Positions 62,418 to 64,000 of a DNA stretch of 64,000 nt are shown in pieces. Location of the stretch: assembly GCA_019114005.1 (NCBI GenBank), contig DXGH01000050.1:1-64000 (forward strand), given 5' to 3'. The DNA is from Candidatus Acetatifactor stercoripullorum (GTDB taxonomy: Bacteria > Bacillota > Clostridia > Lachnospirales > Lachnospiraceae). The position numbers and the translations under genes are program-made. The notes beneath the pieces are model-generated. The model worked only from the letters and a program-made list of their open reading frames with translations, had not been told where the DNA came from and did no database searches. How positions within the stretch are numbered: the stretch's first letter is position 1; each line of letters opens with the position of its first letter.

Positions 62418-64000
62418 ATGAAGAAAACCATAATAAAATTATCTGTCTTTCTGGCAGTATTTATTGTGTCCCTGATTGTAGCGGGCAGAATTATGAATCA
62501 AGGACATGATAATCTCACCATGGAGCTTGCAGAGGCAACCTATCCTATTGTCACCATGGAGAGAAATGGAATTGCATATAATCAGCTCCATGGGTATAGG
62601 GAGGCCATGGAGACAGCCTTCCAAAGGGACACGGTGACGGTTTTGAATGAAAGCCGCAGCACCGATTTTACTGTGGATACCTATGGACGCAATATTACAG
62701 GAATTTCCATAGAGGTCAGGAGCACGGACGGCAAGCGTCTCATAGAGGATACGCCTGTGACAGATTATGAGACAGACGGGGAGCGGATTTATGGGACCAT
62801 TTCCCTGAAGGATTTGATTGAGAAGGACACGGAATATTCTCTGGCTGTGGTGCTTGAGGCGGATGAGGATACGCAGCTGCGGTACTATACGCGGGCCGTG
62901 TGGAGCGACAGCTCTTATGTGGATGAAAAGCTTGCCTTTGTAACGGACTTTCATCAGCGTCTGTACGATAGAACGGCTGCGGAGGAGCTGACCAAGTATC
63001 TTGAAACAGATTCCTCCTTAGAGGACAACAGCTCCTTTCACAAGGTAAATATACACAGCAGCTTCAGGCAGATCACATGGGGAGACCTGCCGGTGGAAGA
63101 GGTGGGAGAGCCTGTGGTATCCTTAAAGGAGATTGCAAGCCAGACCGCTTCCATACTTATCAATTATATGGTCTGTACTTCCGGGGAAGAGGAAACGGTG
63201 TATTACCAGGTGGAAGAATACTATCGGGTGCGTTACACCACAGACAGAATGTATCTTCTGGACTATGAGAGAACCATGACCCAGATACCGGATGTACAGA
63301 ATATGTATGCAAACAACAAGATACTGCTGGGAATTACAGATGAAAATGTGCCCATGGTGGAGAGCGAGGATGGAAATGTAGTTGTATTTTTGGCGGCAAA
63401 CCAGCTTTTCAGCTATAATGTGACCAACAACAAGCTCACGGTGATTTTCAGCTTTTATGATGAGCATAATATGGATGCCAGGACACTGTATGGAGAGCAT
63501 TCCATTAAAATACTGGACGTGGATGAAGGGGGGAACGTAGCCTTTGCAGTGTACGGCTATATGAACCGGGGACGGCATGAGGGACAGGTAGGAATCCAGA
63601 TTTATAATTATGACAATTCCCTGAATACCATTGAGGAATTGATTTATATACCTTATCAAAATTCATACGCTGTGCTTGCGGCGGAGATGGAGCGGCTTTT
63701 GTATTTAAGCCGGGATCAGAAGCTGTATCTTTCCCTGGACAATATCGTGTATGAAATTAATCTGGAGGAAAAAACCTATTCCCAGCTTGTGCACATCTCC
63801 CAGGATGACAGTATGCAGGTCTCCGAGAATCATAAGATCATCGTGTGGATGGAGGGAGAGGATTTCTATCACGGAAGCAGGCTGTATATCAAAAACCTGG
63901 GAAACGGTACTGAGAGTGAAATTGCCGCAGAGGCGGGGGACGCCATCCTTCCCCTTGGGTTTATGGGAGAAGATGTGATTTATGGAATCGCGCGAAGGGA
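62418..64000 (+). CDS. Exported protein of unknown function (runs past the window end)
   Basis: An open frame of at least 527 codons that continues beyond 64000, so the C-terminus is missing. It starts MKKTIIKLSVFLAVFIVSLIVAG, a membrane anchor or signal peptide. The rest is acidic and beta-rich with repeated strands (YLLDYERTMTQIPDVQNMY, GNVVVFLAANQLFSYNVTNNKLTVIF, KLYLSLDNIVYEINLEEKTYS), suggesting a beta-propeller outside the cell. No named family recognised. It begins 10 nt after the methyltransferase gene and may be cotranscribed. Confidence 0.8.
   Translation, partial: MKKTIIKLSVFLAVFIVSLIVAGRIMNQGHDNLTMELAEATYPIVTMERNGIAYNQLHGYREAMETAFQRDTVTVLNESRSTDFTVDTYGRNITGISIEVRSTDGKRLIEDTPVTDYETDGERIYGTISLKDLIEKDTEYSLAVVLEADEDTQLRYYTRAVWSDSSYVDEKLAFVTDFHQRLYDRTAAEELTKYLETDSSLEDNSSFHKVNIHSSFRQITWGDLPVEEVGEPVVSLKEIASQTASILINYMVCTSGEEETVYYQVEEYYRVRYTTDRMYLLDYERTMTQIPDVQNMYANNKILLGITDENVPMVESEDGNVVVFLAANQLFSYNVTNNKLTVIFSFYDEHNMDARTLYGEHSIKILDVDEGGNVAFAVYGYMNRGRHEGQVGIQIYNYDNSLNTIEELIYIPYQNSYAVLAAEMERLLYLSRDQKLYLSLDNIVYEINLEEKTYSQLVHISQDDSMQVSENHKIIVWMEGEDFYHGSRLYIKNLGNGTESEIAAEAGDAILPLGFMGEDVIYGIARR

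Overview
The window looks like chromosomal DNA of a spore-forming, strictly fermentative member of the Lachnospiraceae (Clostridia). The reasons are AGGAGG-type ribosome binding sites almost everywhere, moderate GC content, a pyruvate formate-lyase system, spore and cell-wall hydrolases (CwlD, SleB-like, GH18), an AtpZ/AtpI-led F-type ATP synthase whose c-subunit carries a sodium motif, and an ISLre2 transposase. This is inferred from gene content, not from a search, so the genus is left open.

Layout. 1-300: tRNA-Glu and tRNA-Cys. 418-8124: a membrane/envelope group (GT2 glycosyltransferase, permuted papain-like protein, flippase-like membrane protein), a large beta-helix protein, sirtuin, GNAT, YdcF and DUF951 genes. 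8140-19544: a carbohydrate-use locus with a DUF5107-TPR protein divergent from an AraC regulator, followed by GH2, GH31 and an apparent six-hairpin glycosidase. 19727-21139: ISLre2 transposase. 21343-22413: rpsF-ssb-rpsR. 22531-25278: LytTR/GHKL two-component system and a membrane protein. 25445-32842: an AT-richer accessory region with an orphan AbiEi antitoxin, a recombinase-borne flagellar switch with csrA and flagellin, a broken RdgB gene, GNATs, and a direct-repeat-bounded cassette with a DUF3990 pair. 32925-37670: gdpP-rplI-dnaB and a MerR regulator. 37691-41435: ferredoxin, PFL-activating enzyme and a PFL split over separate genes. 41685-43534: DUF1858, mecA, a candidate structured RNA and a small unknown gene. 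43795-52160: GH18, sortase B and its likely substrate, cwlD, sua5, rpiB, upp, dCMP deaminase and a SleB-like hydrolase. 53428-60515: the complete ATP synthase operon. 60594-64000: an unknown protein, a methyltransferase and a truncated exported protein.

The most striking system is at 26285-29083. A 195-residue tyrosine recombinase of FimB/FimE size lies inside a 924-bp segment bounded by 30-bp inverted, near-palindromic sites (26/30 identical, with the same asymmetric GTGT centre). Inside the left end is a near-consensus sigma-28 promoter (TAAAGTTT-N11-ACCGATAT) that points away from csrA-flagellin and straight into a terminator made by the left site. Inversion would place that promoter directly upstream of csrA and flagellin. 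The flagellin leader also carries a perfect hairpin with GGA in its loop 23 nt before the GGA of its Shine-Dalgarno sequence, the arrangement expected for CsrA repression. I read this as a phase-variable flagellin/CsrA switch, OFF in this assembly.

Second is the split pyruvate formate-lyase. The catalytic part (679 aa, Cys406-Cys407) stops just before the glycyl-radical domain, which is a separate 80-aa gene. Between them is a 67-aa Cys-containing protein whose first half resembles the start of the radical domain.
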